This document shows, piece by piece, positions 1 to 8,306 of a DNA stretch of 42,238 nucleotides. The notes under the pieces were generated by a model. That model ran no database searches, had not been told where the DNA came from, and saw only the letters and a program-made list of their open reading frames with translations. How positions within the stretch are numbered: the stretch's first letter is position 1; each line of letters opens with the position of its first letter. The DNA is taken from positions 1-42,238 of the forward strand of contig JAIRVR010000057.1 in the NCBI GenBank assembly GCA_031253795.1, given 5' to 3'. The DNA comes from Burkholderiaceae bacterium (GTDB lineage Bacteria > Pseudomonadota > Gammaproteobacteria > Burkholderiales > Burkholderiaceae_C). The translations under genes were made by a program, and so were the position numbers.

Positions 1-780
1 AGCATAGGCACCAAGCTGCTGTACCGCACCAGCCAGGGCGTGACGCTGACGCCGCCGGGCCAGGCCTTCGTCACCCATGCGCGCATGGTGCTGGGCCAGA
101 TCGAGCACCTGCGCGGCGACATGCAGGAGTATGTGCGCGGCATCAAGGGCCATGTGCGGGTGTTTGCCAACACCACCTCGCTGGGCGAGTTCCTGCCGCC
201 CGTGCTGCGCCACTATCTGCGCCGCAATCCCGATGTGAACATCGACCTGCGCGAGCGCCTGTCCCACGACATCGTGCGCGCGGTGACCGAGGGCCAGACC
301 GACATAGGCATCGTGGCGGGCCTGGTGCGCACCGAGAACCTGGAAACCCTGCCCTATCGCCGCGACCGCCTGGTGCTGGTCGTGCCGCGCGGCCATGCGC
401 TGGACGGCGAGATGCAGATGGCCTTCGCCGATACGCTGGAACTGGACCATGTGGGCCTGCACGAGTCCAGCGCCATCCACGCCTTTCTGCGCCAGGCCAG
501 CGACCAGCTGCACCGGCCCATCAAGCAGCGCATCCAGGTGGGCAACTTCGAGACGGCCTGCCGCATGATCGAGTCCGGCGTGGGCGTGGGCGTGCTGCCC
601 GAATCGGCCGCCAGCCGCCACGCCCAGTCCATGGACATCGCCATCGTGCCGCTGTCCGATGCCTGGTCGGTGCGCGAGATGCAGATCTGCGTGCGCAGCC
701 TGGAGGCCCTGCCATCCTTTGCCCAGGAACTGGTCGAGCTGCTGGTGGCCGACGCCCAGGGCCGGCTCAGCCTGGAGTAG
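1..780 (+). CDS. LysR-family transcriptional regulator (5' end missing)
   Basis: The frame is open from the first base, so the first part of the DNA-binding domain lies outside the window. The visible start (about 'SIGTKLLYRTSQGVTLTPPG') matches the end of a LysR winged helix, where 'L+R' and 'LTxxG' are conserved. The remaining roughly 240 residues are the periplasmic-binding-protein-like effector domain, with the usual 'VGLHESSAI' and 'GVGVGVLP' segments. It ends at TAG (778-780) and overlaps the end of the convergent thioesterase gene by 14 bp. It may regulate the adjacent acyl-CoA genes, but its own upstream or divergent target is not visible. The effector is unknown. Confidence 0.9.
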   Translation, partial: SIGTKLLYRTSQGVTLTPPGQAFVTHARMVLGQIEHLRGDMQEYVRGIKGHVRVFANTTSLGEFLPPVLRHYLRRNPDVNIDLRERLSHDIVRAVTEGQTDIGIVAGLVRTENLETLPYRRDRLVLVVPRGHALDGEMQMAFADTLELDHVGLHESSAIHAFLRQASDQLHRPIKQRIQVGNFETACRMIESGVGVGVLPESAASRHAQSMDIAIVPLSDAWSVREMQICVRSLEALPSFAQELVELLVADAQGRLSLE

Positions 781-1228
781 GGCGGTCCGGTGCGCAGGGG
801 CCCCGCGGCTCCAGCGTGGTCGGCGGCAGCCAGTATTTGAAAGTGCCGCTGGCCGTGGCCACCAGGCGGTCCTGCTCGTCGAGCAGCCGGGCCGCGCAAC
901 TGCACAGGCTGCGGCTGGCATGCACCACCCAGCCCTCGGCCCGCAGGGCGCCGCGACCGGGGCGGTGGAAACGGCTGCTCATCTCCACGGTGACGGCGGT
1001 GCGCGAGGGCGCCCCCGGCAGCTCGCCCGCAGCGCGCGACATCACGGAATCCAGCAGGGCCATGAGCACGCCGCCGTGGGCGGCCGGCAGTTGGTTGAGC
1101 AGCTCCTCGCGCAGATGGGGCAGGTGCACATGAACCTGGCCTGGCGGGGCCTGGACCTGGGATGCGCCGATCAGGCGCATGAAGGCGCTGCGGTCCGGTG
1201 TCGCGGTGTCGGTGGCCATGTCGCTCAT
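767..1228 (-). CDS. PaaI-like hot-dog thioesterase
   Basis: The protein of 153 residues starts 'MSDMATDTATP' and has the PaaI/DUF4442-type hot-dog signature around 'NQLPAAHGGVLMALLD', in which the HGG and Asp line the acyl-CoA thioester site. It probably hydrolyses an acyl-CoA intermediate or acts as a proofreading thioesterase for the block. Its ATG (1228-1226) overlaps the TGA of the upstream acyl-CoA dehydrogenase as ATGA, so translation is likely coupled; this overlap decides the start. It is the last gene of the minus-strand block and ends inside the 3' end of the convergent LysR gene. The substrate cannot be read from the sequence. Confidence 0.85.
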   Translation of the reverse strand: MSDMATDTATPDRSAFMRLIGASQVQAPPGQVHVHLPHLREELLNQLPAAHGGVLMALLDSVMSRAAGELPGAPSRTAVTVEMSSRFHRPGRGALRAEGWVVHASRSLCSCAARLLDEQDRLVATASGTFKYWLPPTTLEPRGPCAPDRPTPG

Positions 1229-2382
1229 GCGTTGCGGGCCTCGCGCACCATGTTGCGCGCAATGATGATCTGCTGGATCTGCGTCGTGCCCTCGTACAGG
1301 CGGAACAGGCGCACGTCGCGGTAGAAGCGCTCGATGCCGAACTCCGCCAGATAGCCCGAGCCGCCCAGGATCTGCACGGCGCGGTCGGCCACGCGGCCCA
1401 CCATCTCGGTGGCGAACATCTTGCAGCACGAGGCCTCGGTGGAGACGTTGCGGCCCTCGTCGCGGCGGCGCGCCGCATCGATGACCATGCACTCGGCCGC
1501 GTACAGCTCGGCCTGGCTGTCGGCCAGCATGGCCTGGACCAGCTGGAACTCGCAGATGGGCTGGCCGAACTGCTTGCGGTCCAGGGCATAGGCCAGCGCA
1601 TCGCGCAGGATGCGGCGGGCCACGCCCACGCTGACTGCCGCGATGTGGATGCGGCCCTTGTCCAGCACCTTCATGGCGGTCTTGAAGCCCTGGCCCTCCT
1701 TCAGGCCTATGAGGTGGGCCGCCGGCACGCGCACGTTGTCGAAGAACACATCGCAGGTGTGGGCTCCCTTCTGGCCCATCTTCACATCGTTCTTGCCGAA
1801 GCTGATGCCCGGCGTTTTCGCATCGACGATGAAGGCCGAGACGCCGCCCGCTCCCTTGTTGGCGGGGTCGGTGCGCGCCATCAGCGTGAAGATGCCCGCA
1901 TGCGGCGCATTGGTGATGAAACGCTTGTTGCCGTTGACCACGTAGTGGTCGCCGTCCTTGATGGCGGTCGTGCGCAGGGAGGCCGCGTCCGACCCCGCCT
2001 CGGGCTCGGTCAGCGCGAATGAGGCCATGATCTCGCCCGTGGCCAGCCGGGGCAGCCAGGCCGCCTGCTGCTCGGGCGTGCCGTCGATGAGAATGCCCTG
2101 TGAGCCTATGCCCACGGTCGTGCCTATCACGGAGCGGAAGGCGGGCGCCGTCTGGCACAGCTCGAAGAGCACGCGCACCTCTTCCTCCATGGTCAGCTCC
2201 AGGCCGCCGAATCGTTCGGGGATGGTCATGCCGAACAGGCCCAGGTCGCGCATCTCCTGCACGATGGCCTCGGGGATTTCGTCGGTTTCGGCCACTTCGT
2301 TCTCTGCCGGCACCAGGCGCTCGCGCACGAAGCGGCGCACGCTGTCTTCCAGGGCTTCAAGGGTTTGCGGGTCGCGGATCAT
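1225..2382 (-). CDS. Acyl-CoA dehydrogenase
   Basis: This 385-residue protein has normal family length (about 380). FAD and substrate-loop motifs are present: 'FALTEPEAGSDAAS' near 122-135, 'NGNKRFITNA' near 150-159, and 'QILGGSGYL' near 337-345. The catalytic glutamate is at its usual C-terminal place, E364 in 'RLYEGTTQIQ'. It oxidises an acyl-CoA to the 2-enoyl-CoA and passes electrons to ETF. It lies between the broken thiolase-like gene (23-bp gap) and the thioesterase (ATGA overlap), consistent with a short degradation pathway. Chain length and branching of the substrate are not evident; the sequence resembles short/branched-chain members. Confidence 0.93.
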   Translation of the reverse strand: MIRDPQTLEALEDSVRRFVRERLVPAENEVAETDEIPEAIVQEMRDLGLFGMTIPERFGGLELTMEEEVRVLFELCQTAPAFRSVIGTTVGIGSQGILIDGTPEQQAAWLPRLATGEIMASFALTEPEAGSDAASLRTTAIKDGDHYVVNGNKRFITNAPHAGIFTLMARTDPANKGAGGVSAFIVDAKTPGISFGKNDVKMGQKGAHTCDVFFDNVRVPAAHLIGLKEGQGFKTAMKVLDKGRIHIAAVSVGVARRILRDALAYALDRKQFGQPICEFQLVQAMLADSQAELYAAECMVIDAARRRDEGRNVSTEASCCKMFATEMVGRVADRAVQILGGSGYLAEFGIERFYRDVRLFRLYEGTTQIQQIIIARNMVREARNA

Positions 2383-2404
2383 TGCGGGGTGCTTTCTGTG
2401 CGGT

Positions 2405-3616
2405 TCAGAGGGTTTCAGCGGTTCCCAGCACCGCCGTGGACTGGCTGGACAGCGTGCCGCCGTTGCCGTGGACCACGGCCGTGCGGTGGCGTCCCAGCTG
2501 GCGCTGGCCGGCCTGGCCGCGCAGCTGGCGCACGGCCTCGATCAGCGCGAAGATGCCGTACATGCCCGGATGCACGCAGGACAGTCCGCCGCCATTGGTA
2601 TTGACGGCCAGGCGCCCGCCGGGCGCGATGCCGCCCTTTTCCACGAAAGCGCCGGCCTCGCCCTTGGCGCAAAAGCCCAGGTCTTCGAGGAACAGCAAGG
2701 TGTTGATGGTGAAGGCGTCATACACCTGGGCCATGTCCATGTCGGCCGCCGACAGGCCGGCCATGGCAAAGGCCTGGGCGCCGGACTGGGCTGCGGCCGT
2801 GGTGGTCAGGTCGGGCATGCAGGAGATCTGGCGGTTCCAGATGGCCGTGGCATTGCCCAGCACGTAGACCGGTGGCTGGGGCAGGTCGCGGGCGCGGTCG
2901 GCGCGCACCAGCACGATGGCGCCGCCACCGTCGGTCACCAGGCAGCAGTCGCGCACGCTCAGGGGACTGGCGATGGGGCGGGCCGAGAGCACATCCTCGA
3001 TGGTCAGTGGATCGCGCATGAAGGCTTCGGGATTGAGCTGGGCCCAGGCGCGCGCGGCCACGGCGACCTCGGCCAGCTGCGTGCGCGTGGTGCCGAACTC
3101 GTGCATGTGGCGCGCCGCGGCCAATGCATACGCGGTCACGGGCAGCACGGGGTCGTAGGGGAACTCATAGGGCTGCGGATCCAGGAAGCGCCGTGCCGCC
3201 TGGCCTTCCTTGCGGCCGAAGGTGGCCGAGCGCTGGGCGCTGCCATAGCACACCAGCACGGCCTGGCATTGGCCGGCCTCCAGGGCGCGCATGGCGGGCA
3301 GCAGATGGGCGATGAAGCTGCTGCCCCCGATCATGGTGCCATCCACATAGGTCGGGTTCAGCCCCAGGTGCTCGATCACGGGCATGGTCCACATGCTGGC
3401 GTTGACGCTGCAGGTGGCCAGGCCGTCGATGTCCCGCATGGTCAGGCCTGCATCGGCCACGGCCGCATGGGCGGCGCGCACCAGCAGGGTCATGTCGTCC
3501 ATGCCGGGGGCTTCGCCGCAGCCCTAGGTGGCGGCGCCGGCGATGGCCACGCGCCCGCGCAGCGGGCGGTTGACGCAGGCGGCGTCCAGGGCGGAGGTGG
3601 GGATGCGGGCGTTCAT
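2405..3616 (-). pseudogene. Thiolase-like (SCP2/Ltp type) protein interrupted by an in-frame amber codon
   Basis: The natural start is ATG at 3616, which overlaps the stop of the upstream DUF35 gene as ATGA. The frame reads 30 codons ('MNARIPTSAL...VAIAGAAT'), meets TAG at 3526-3524, then continues in the same frame as a normal thiolase-like protein to 2405. The residues on both sides of the stop ('GAAT*GCGEAPGMDDM') look like the continuous first strand and loop of this family, so a Tyr-to-stop or similar point change is likely. Internal ATG 3502 could restart a 365-residue product but has no clear ribosome binding site and would lack the first strand. The usual nucleophilic Cys is replaced by Ser ('MIGGSSFIAHL'), as in lipid-transfer-type or aldolase-like members; 'NGGGLSCVHPG' is kept. 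A sequencing error is possible. Confidence 0.8.
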
Positions 3617-3999
3617 GCGGCAGCTCCCTGGTCGAGGGCGGGCTGGAACAGCACCAGGCCACGCCCGTCCTTGCGGGCCACATGGCCCTGCACGCGCTGG
3701 CCTATGCGCACCTCCTCGGGGGCCAGGCCTTCCACGCGGCCCATCATGCGCACGCCTTCGTCCAGGTCGATCAGGGCCACGTTGTAGTTGCCGCCGGCCT
3801 CGGGCTTGCGCGCGATGGTGGAGGTGGAATACACCGTGCCCAGGCCGCTGGCGCGCACCCAGCGCAGCGGGCTGGCGCCGCAATGCGGGCACAGCTCGCG
3901 CGGGGTGAAGACATGGCGCGCGCATTGCGGGCACTGCTGCAGGCAGAAGCGGCCGGCGTCGAGTTCGGCCTGGTAGTGGGTCTGGGCGCTCAGATGCAT
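3613..3999 (-). CDS. Zn-ribbon/OB-fold DUF35 protein, partner of a thiolase-like enzyme
   Basis: The protein has 128 residues. The N-terminal rubredoxin-like zinc ribbon has two CxxC pairs (C23/C26 and C37/C40), followed by an OB fold with 'GTVYSTSTIARKP' and 'GVRMMGRVEG'. Proteins of this family bind acyl-CoA and form complexes with lipid-transfer-type thiolases, as in the BbsAB thiolase of toluene degradation and the ChsH2/Ltp2 aldolase of steroid degradation. Here the thiolase-like gene follows directly with an ATGA overlap, so a two-subunit enzyme is likely, although its partner is broken. The start at 3999 ('MHLSAQTHYQ') fits family length; an upstream in-frame ATG at 4032 adds 11 residues without homologous look. 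Confidence 0.85.
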   Translation of the reverse strand: MHLSAQTHYQAELDAGRFCLQQCPQCARHVFTPRELCPHCGASPLRWVRASGLGTVYSTSTIARKPEAGGNYNVALIDLDEGVRMMGRVEGLAPEEVRIGQRVQGHVARKDGRGLVLFQPALDQGAAA

Positions 4000-4268
4000 G
4001 GGCGGTGGTTCCGTTCTCGGTGTGGGGGACATGCGGCCGGCCCCGGGGCAGCCGCCATCGCTGACTGCGAGCATGCCCGCGTTGGGCCGGCGCTTCAATT
4101 CGCCAATCTGGAAGGGAGGCTTCACCGATGCGCTCGCCGAGCTCTACGGGTTTCTCCCGCTTGGGCGCGCTGAAAGCGCATCTTCCGCATTGACGAAACA
4201 CGGCCCGTTGCCCCGTCCACACAATGGGCCGCGCGGCAAGCCGCCGCCTGTTTCCGGAGATATCCGCC
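4000..4268. promoter_or_regulatory. Divergent intergenic region between the DUF35 gene and a Bug receptor gene
   Basis: This 269-bp region separates two divergent genes and must hold promoters for both. I see no convincing -35/-10 pair or clear operator. The only strong local signal is the ribosome binding site CCGGAGAT about 10 bases before ATG 4269. Confidence 0.45.
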
Positions 4269-5273
4269 ATGCCCCCCTCCCTGTCTTCCCGCCGGCGCCG
4301 CCAGCTGCTGTGCGCCGGTGGCGCCCTGGCCGCCAGCGGCCTCCTGCCCGGCCTGCAGGCCGGCGCCCAGGCCGCCGATGCCTGGCCCGCGCGGCCCGTG
4401 CGCTTCATCGTGCCCTTTCCGCCCGGCGGCCCCGTGGACACCACGGCACGCGCCTTCAGCCAGAAGCTGGGCGAGATCTGGCAGCAGCCCAGTCTGGTCG
4501 ACAACCGCGCCGGCGCGGGCGGCATGGTGGGCGCGGCCCTGGCCGCCAAGGAGCCTGCCGACGGATATACGCTGTTCGTGGGCTCCATACACCATGCCGT
4601 CAACCCCGCCTTGCAGCCGCGCATGACCTATGACATCGAGCGCGATTTCGCGCCCGTCAGCTTTGCGGCCATGTTCCCCGTCTTCCTGGTCGCCCACCCC
4701 TCGGTGCCGGCCGGCAATGTGCGCGAGCTCATTGCCCTGGCCAAGAGCGGCAACGGGCTGAGCTTCGGCTCCTCGGGCAACGGCGGCGGCACCCATCTGG
4801 CCGGCGAGCTGTTCAACATGCATGCGGGCATCAAGCTGCAGCACATTCCCTACAAGGGCAGCGCCCCGGCCATGAACGACCTGCTGGGCGGCCAGGTGCA
4901 GCTGATGTTCGCCGATGCGCCCAGCGCCCTGCAGCACATCAGGTCGGGCCGCATCAAGGTGCTGGGCGTGGCCAGCCGCCAGCGCTCGGCCATGCTGCCC
5001 GAGGTGCCCACCATCGCCGAGTCCGGCCTGCCCGAATACGAGGCCTATTCCTGGGCGGCGCTGTTCGCGCCGGCGCGCACGCCGGCCACCGTGCTGGACC
5101 GCATCAATGCCGACTTCAATACGGCGCTGCGCGATGCGGGCGTGCGCCAGCGCCTGCTGACGGCCGGTGCCGAGGCCGACCCCGGTACCCAGCAGCAAAT
5201 GCGCGAACGCCTGCGCAGCGAGCTGCGCAAATGGGCCCAGGTGGTCAAGGTGGCCGACATCCGGGCCGATTAG
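4269..5273 (+). CDS. Bug/TctC-type periplasmic solute-binding protein
   Basis: This 334-residue protein is a tripartite tricarboxylate receptor of the Bug family. Its hallmark is 'WPARPVRFIVPFPPGGPVD' just after the signal peptide, followed by 'DNRAGAGG', 'HIPYKGSAPAMNDLLGGQV' and 'GVASRQRSAMLPEVPT'. The N-terminus 'SRRRRQLLCAGGALAASGL' has twin arginines before a hydrophobic stretch, so Tat export is possible. The start at 4269 is chosen because CCGGAGAT precedes it and the signal peptide begins there. No TctA/TctB membrane genes are adjacent. These receptors bind small carboxylates or amides; the ligand is unknown, probably an acid degraded by the flanking CoA enzymes. Confidence 0.92.
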   Translation: MPPSLSSRRRRQLLCAGGALAASGLLPGLQAGAQAADAWPARPVRFIVPFPPGGPVDTTARAFSQKLGEIWQQPSLVDNRAGAGGMVGAALAAKEPADGYTLFVGSIHHAVNPALQPRMTYDIERDFAPVSFAAMFPVFLVAHPSVPAGNVRELIALAKSGNGLSFGSSGNGGGTHLAGELFNMHAGIKLQHIPYKGSAPAMNDLLGGQVQLMFADAPSALQHIRSGRIKVLGVASRQRSAMLPEVPTIAESGLPEYEAYSWAALFAPARTPATVLDRINADFNTALRDAGVRQRLLTAGAEADPGTQQQMRERLRSELRKWAQVVKVADIRAD

Positions 5274-5333
5274 GGTCTGTTCACACTTGCGTGGGGCAAG
5301 GCGATCCTCACATCAGTGTGCACAGGCCCCAGG

Positions 5334-5348
5334 CCGGCCGCTGGCCGG
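5334..5348. terminator. GC hairpin between convergent genes, possible terminator
   Basis: A perfect 6-bp stem CCGGCC/GGCCGG with a 3-base loop lies in the 118-bp gap between the convergent Bug (end 5273) and ligase (end 5392) genes. There is no T-tract, so it is only a weak terminator candidate. Confidence 0.3.
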
Positions 5349-5391
5349 GTCCGCGCCCCATGGGCCGGGCGGACCTGGCTCGCGGCTGCGT

Positions 5392-6903
5392 TCAGGCCAG
5401 GGTCTGGGCGCGCTCCTGCAGCAGGCGCTTGAGCACCTTGCCGTTGGGGCTGGTGGGCAGCTCGGCCAGGGCCACGATATGGGCGGGCAGCTTGTAGGGC
5501 GCCAGCCGCTGGCGCAGGTGGGCGCGCGCGGCGGCCGAGTCCAGGGTGGCGCCGGGCCGCAGCTCCACGAAGGCCACGACCTCTTCGTTGCCGTCGCGCT
5601 CGGGCCGGCCGACCACGGCGCTGCGCTGTATGCCCGGCAGCTCGTTGAGGGCCAGTTCCACCTCGGCCGGGTAGACGTTGAAGCCCGAGCGGATGATCAT
5701 CTCCTTGAGCCGGCCGACCACGAACAGCGCGCCGTCGGCATGCAGCTCGCCCAGGTCGCCGCTGGCATACCAGCCGCCTTCGCGCATCACGGCCGCCGTG
5801 GCCTCGGCGTCGCGGAAGTAGCCGGCCATCAGGCCGCGGCCGCGTATCCACAGCTCGCCGCGCTGGCCCGTGGGCAGGGCCTGGCCCGTGGCAGGGTCCA
5901 CGGCGCGCACCTCGGCGCCTTCCACCACATAGCCTGCGCTGGTGTCGTCGCGCTGCTCGCCCTGGCGTGTCAAATGCACGGACCCTGCGTATTCCGACAG
6001 GCCGTAGCCGTGGTGCAGGGTCTGGCCCAGGGCCTGTTCCACGCGCCTTTTGAGCGTCAGGTCCAGCGGGCCGGCGCCCGTGTAGACATAGCGCAGCGCC
6101 GGTGCGTCGACGCGCGCGATGCCCTGCTCCTGCAGATGGGCCAGCAGGCGCGCATACAGGGCGGGCGGGCCCTGCAGCTGCGAGACGCCATGGCGGGCCA
6201 GCGCATCCAGCAGGTCGGCGGGATCGAATTGCGGGCGCATCACCATCTGCGCACCGGCGTGCAGGCAGGCCAGCAGCACCGTGCCCAGGCCGAAGATATG
6301 GGTCATGGGCACGAAGGCGTAGCTGCGGTCGCCGGGCGCCAGCGCGCGCGACGCCGCCGACACCCGCGCGAAATGGGCGAGCGCATCATGGCCCACCATC
6401 ACGCCCTTGGGCGTGCCCGTGGTACCCGATGTGAAGATCAGGGCCGCCACCTCATCGCGCAGCGGGCCGCTCTCGGCCACGGCGTCGGCGCGCACGGGGC
6501 TGCGCTGCAGCCCGGCCAGGTCGGAGTCCACGGCCAGGAAGCGCCGCGCGTGGTCCGCCGCGGCCCGGGATCCCTCGGTGGTGAAGTACACCAGGCGCGC
6601 GTCGGCCTTGGCCGCGAAGGCGTCGATCTCGCCAGGCGCCATGCGCGCATTCACGCCGCAGGACCAGGCGCCCACGCGGCTGCAGGCCAGGATCAGGGCC
6701 GCATGCGCGGGGCAGTTCTCCGCCACCACCAGAACGCGGTCGCCGGGCCGCACGCCCTGTGCGCGCAGCTCGGCCTCGGCCGTATCGGTCAGCGTGCCGA
6801 TGTCGGCAAAGCTCAGGCTGCTGCCGTCCGGCAGATGGATGAAGGGGCGCTGCGGCGACTCGGCCAGCCAGCGGTCCAGAAGATGGTGTATTCGTTGATT
6901 CAT
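5392..6903 (-). CDS. AMP-forming acyl-CoA ligase
   Basis: The 503-residue protein belongs to the ANL superfamily: P-loop 'FTSGTTGTPKG' (about 157-167), the adenylate motif 'YGLSEYAGS', the hinge 'YASGDLGELHADGALFVVGR', 'KEMIIRSGFNVYP' and the C-terminal catalytic lysine near K489 in 'NGKVLKR'. It activates a carboxylic acid with ATP to the acyl-adenylate and then the CoA thioester. It is the last gene of the minus-strand block of beta-oxidation-like genes and lies behind a structured repeat (6937-7070), so its expression may depend on read-through. Substrate unknown; medium-chain or aromatic acids are possible. Confidence 0.9.
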   Translation of the reverse strand: MNQRIHHLLDRWLAESPQRPFIHLPDGSSLSFADIGTLTDTAEAELRAQGVRPGDRVLVVAENCPAHAALILACSRVGAWSCGVNARMAPGEIDAFAAKADARLVYFTTEGSRAAADHARRFLAVDSDLAGLQRSPVRADAVAESGPLRDEVAALIFTSGTTGTPKGVMVGHDALAHFARVSAASRALAPGDRSYAFVPMTHIFGLGTVLLACLHAGAQMVMRPQFDPADLLDALARHGVSQLQGPPALYARLLAHLQEQGIARVDAPALRYVYTGAGPLDLTLKRRVEQALGQTLHHGYGLSEYAGSVHLTRQGEQRDDTSAGYVVEGAEVRAVDPATGQALPTGQRGELWIRGRGLMAGYFRDAEATAAVMREGGWYASGDLGELHADGALFVVGRLKEMIIRSGFNVYPAEVELALNELPGIQRSAVVGRPERDGNEEVVAFVELRPGATLDSAAARAHLRQRLAPYKLPAHIVALAELPTSPNGKVLKRLLQERAQTLA

Positions 6904-6936
6904 TTCGATGATCCATGGGGGCCCGCTTCGCCAAAG

Positions 6937-7070
6937 GCCCTCAAAAGCCGGCGCGGCCCAATGCGGGAGGGCCTATGCCGGCCGCGCCGCCCCGCGGCGG
7001 GGGTGTCGCCGGCTGCCCGTACGCCCCCGCCGAAGGGAGGGGGAAGGCGCGAAGCGCCTCGGGGGGTGCT
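6937..7070 (-). repeat. Structured intergenic repeat, copy A
   Basis: Read on the minus strand it starts a few bases after the Bug stop codon (TGA 7076-7074): CACCCCCCGAG, then stem AGGCGC-TTC-GCGCCT, then TTCCCCCTCCC with a facing G-rich arm, CGTACGGGCAGCCGGCG, and a tail ending in GCGCCGGCTTTTGAGGGCC. The same module order recurs in four other places of the window. The tail is shared with copy B (GCCGGCTTTTG) and part of the distal module with copy C (GGGCGGCGCGGCCGG). Confidence 0.85.
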
Positions 7071-7073
7071 CCA

Positions 7074-8051
7074 TCAATCCACCACGATGCCCTGTGTCAC
7101 CGTGGCCCACATGGCGCGCTCGCGGCTGCCGCGCTCGGCCAGCTTCTGGGGCGTTCCCGTCCATTCCTCATAGCCCAGCTCTTTCAGCCGCTTGCGCATC
7201 TCGGGCTGGGCCAGGGCGGCATTGATGGCCTTGTTCAGCCGGGCCACCTGCTCGGGCGCCATGCCCTTGGGGCCGTAGACGCCGTACCAGCCGCCCACGT
7301 CGAAGCCCTTGAGGCCTTCCAGGCCCGATTCGGCGAAGGTGGGCACGTCGGGCAGGGAGCTGTTGCGCTGGGGCGAGGTGACGGCGATGGCGCGCACCTT
7401 GCCGCTCTGGATGTAGGTGCTGGCCGTGCTGATGATGTCCAGCATCATGCTCAGCTGGCCGCCGATCACGTCGGTCATGGCCGGGGCGTTGCCCTTGTAG
7501 GGGATGTGGTTCATCTCGATGCCGCTGCGCCGCGCGAACAGCAGGGCGCCCAGGTGGTTGGAGCCGCCCACGCCGGCCGAGCCGTAGTTGAGCTTTTGCG
7601 GATGGGCCTTGGCATAGGCCACCAGCTCCTGGGTGTTCCTGTAGGGCTCGCCGTTGTTGACCACCAGCACGTTGTAGTAGCTGAGCACGGGCGCCACGGG
7701 CGTCAGGTCGCGCGCCGGGTCGAAGGACATCTTGCTCATCACGTTGGGGCTGATGGTGATGGTGGGGCTGGCCGCGAACCACAGGGTCAGGCCGTCGGTC
7801 TTGGCGCGCACGACCTCGCTGCCGGCCATGGTGGCGTTGGCGCCGGGCTTGTTTTCCACCACCACCGGGGCGCCCAGCTCCTTGGTCAGGGCCACGCTGA
7901 GCAGGCGCGCGCCCTGGTCCACGGGCCCGCCCGCGGAATAGCCCACGATAAGGCGTACGGGTTGGGATTCCTGGGCGGTGGCCGGCACAGCGGCCAGCAG
8001 CGGTGAAAGGGCCAGGGCGGCCAGTGCCTTGCGGCGTGCTTGGGCGGTCAT
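7074..8051 (-). CDS. Bug/TctC-type periplasmic solute-binding protein
   Basis: The 325-residue protein has a signal peptide 'MTAQARRKALAALALSPLLAAVPATA' followed by the Bug hallmark 'QPVRLIVGYSAGGPVDQGA', then 'VVENKPGANATMAG', 'HIPYKGNAPAMTDVIGGQLS' and 'SSLPDVPTFAESG'. The start at 8051 is set by AGGAGACA eight or so bases upstream and by the signal peptide. It sits between the thiolase and the acyl-CoA ligase of the minus-strand block, so the captured ligand is probably the acid degraded by that block. No TctAB genes are nearby. Its stop codon lies directly before repeat copy A. Confidence 0.92.
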   Translation of the reverse strand: MTAQARRKALAALALSPLLAAVPATAQESQPVRLIVGYSAGGPVDQGARLLSVALTKELGAPVVVENKPGANATMAGSEVVRAKTDGLTLWFAASPTITISPNVMSKMSFDPARDLTPVAPVLSYYNVLVVNNGEPYRNTQELVAYAKAHPQKLNYGSAGVGGSNHLGALLFARRSGIEMNHIPYKGNAPAMTDVIGGQLSMMLDIISTASTYIQSGKVRAIAVTSPQRNSSLPDVPTFAESGLEGLKGFDVGGWYGVYGPKGMAPEQVARLNKAINAALAQPEMRKRLKELGYEEWTGTPQKLAERGSRERAMWATVTQGIVVD

Positions 8052-8306
8052 TGCATGTCTCCTGCAAAAGGTGGTTCCAGCGAAGCCCTGCATGCCCTGC
8101 ACGGCCGCGCGCCCGGTCTGCGCCGGACTGCAGTCAATGGTGCGCATGGGGGCGCGGCTTGGGAATCTGCTTTTGCCAAAGCCGGGGTTTGCCGGCTGTT
8201 AGGGCCAGGCGAACGCCCGCGGATGGCGTGCGCCGCATCCGGGCCGTAGCCTGCGGATGGGCGCGGATCGCGAAGACCTCGGGGGCTTGGTCGGTTGAAG
8301 GGCGGA

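Noticed and set aside
5274-5391. Possible small RNA or tRNA in the gap between convergent genes.
   Set aside because: Only a short GC stem is visible; no cloverleaf, promoter or T-tract.
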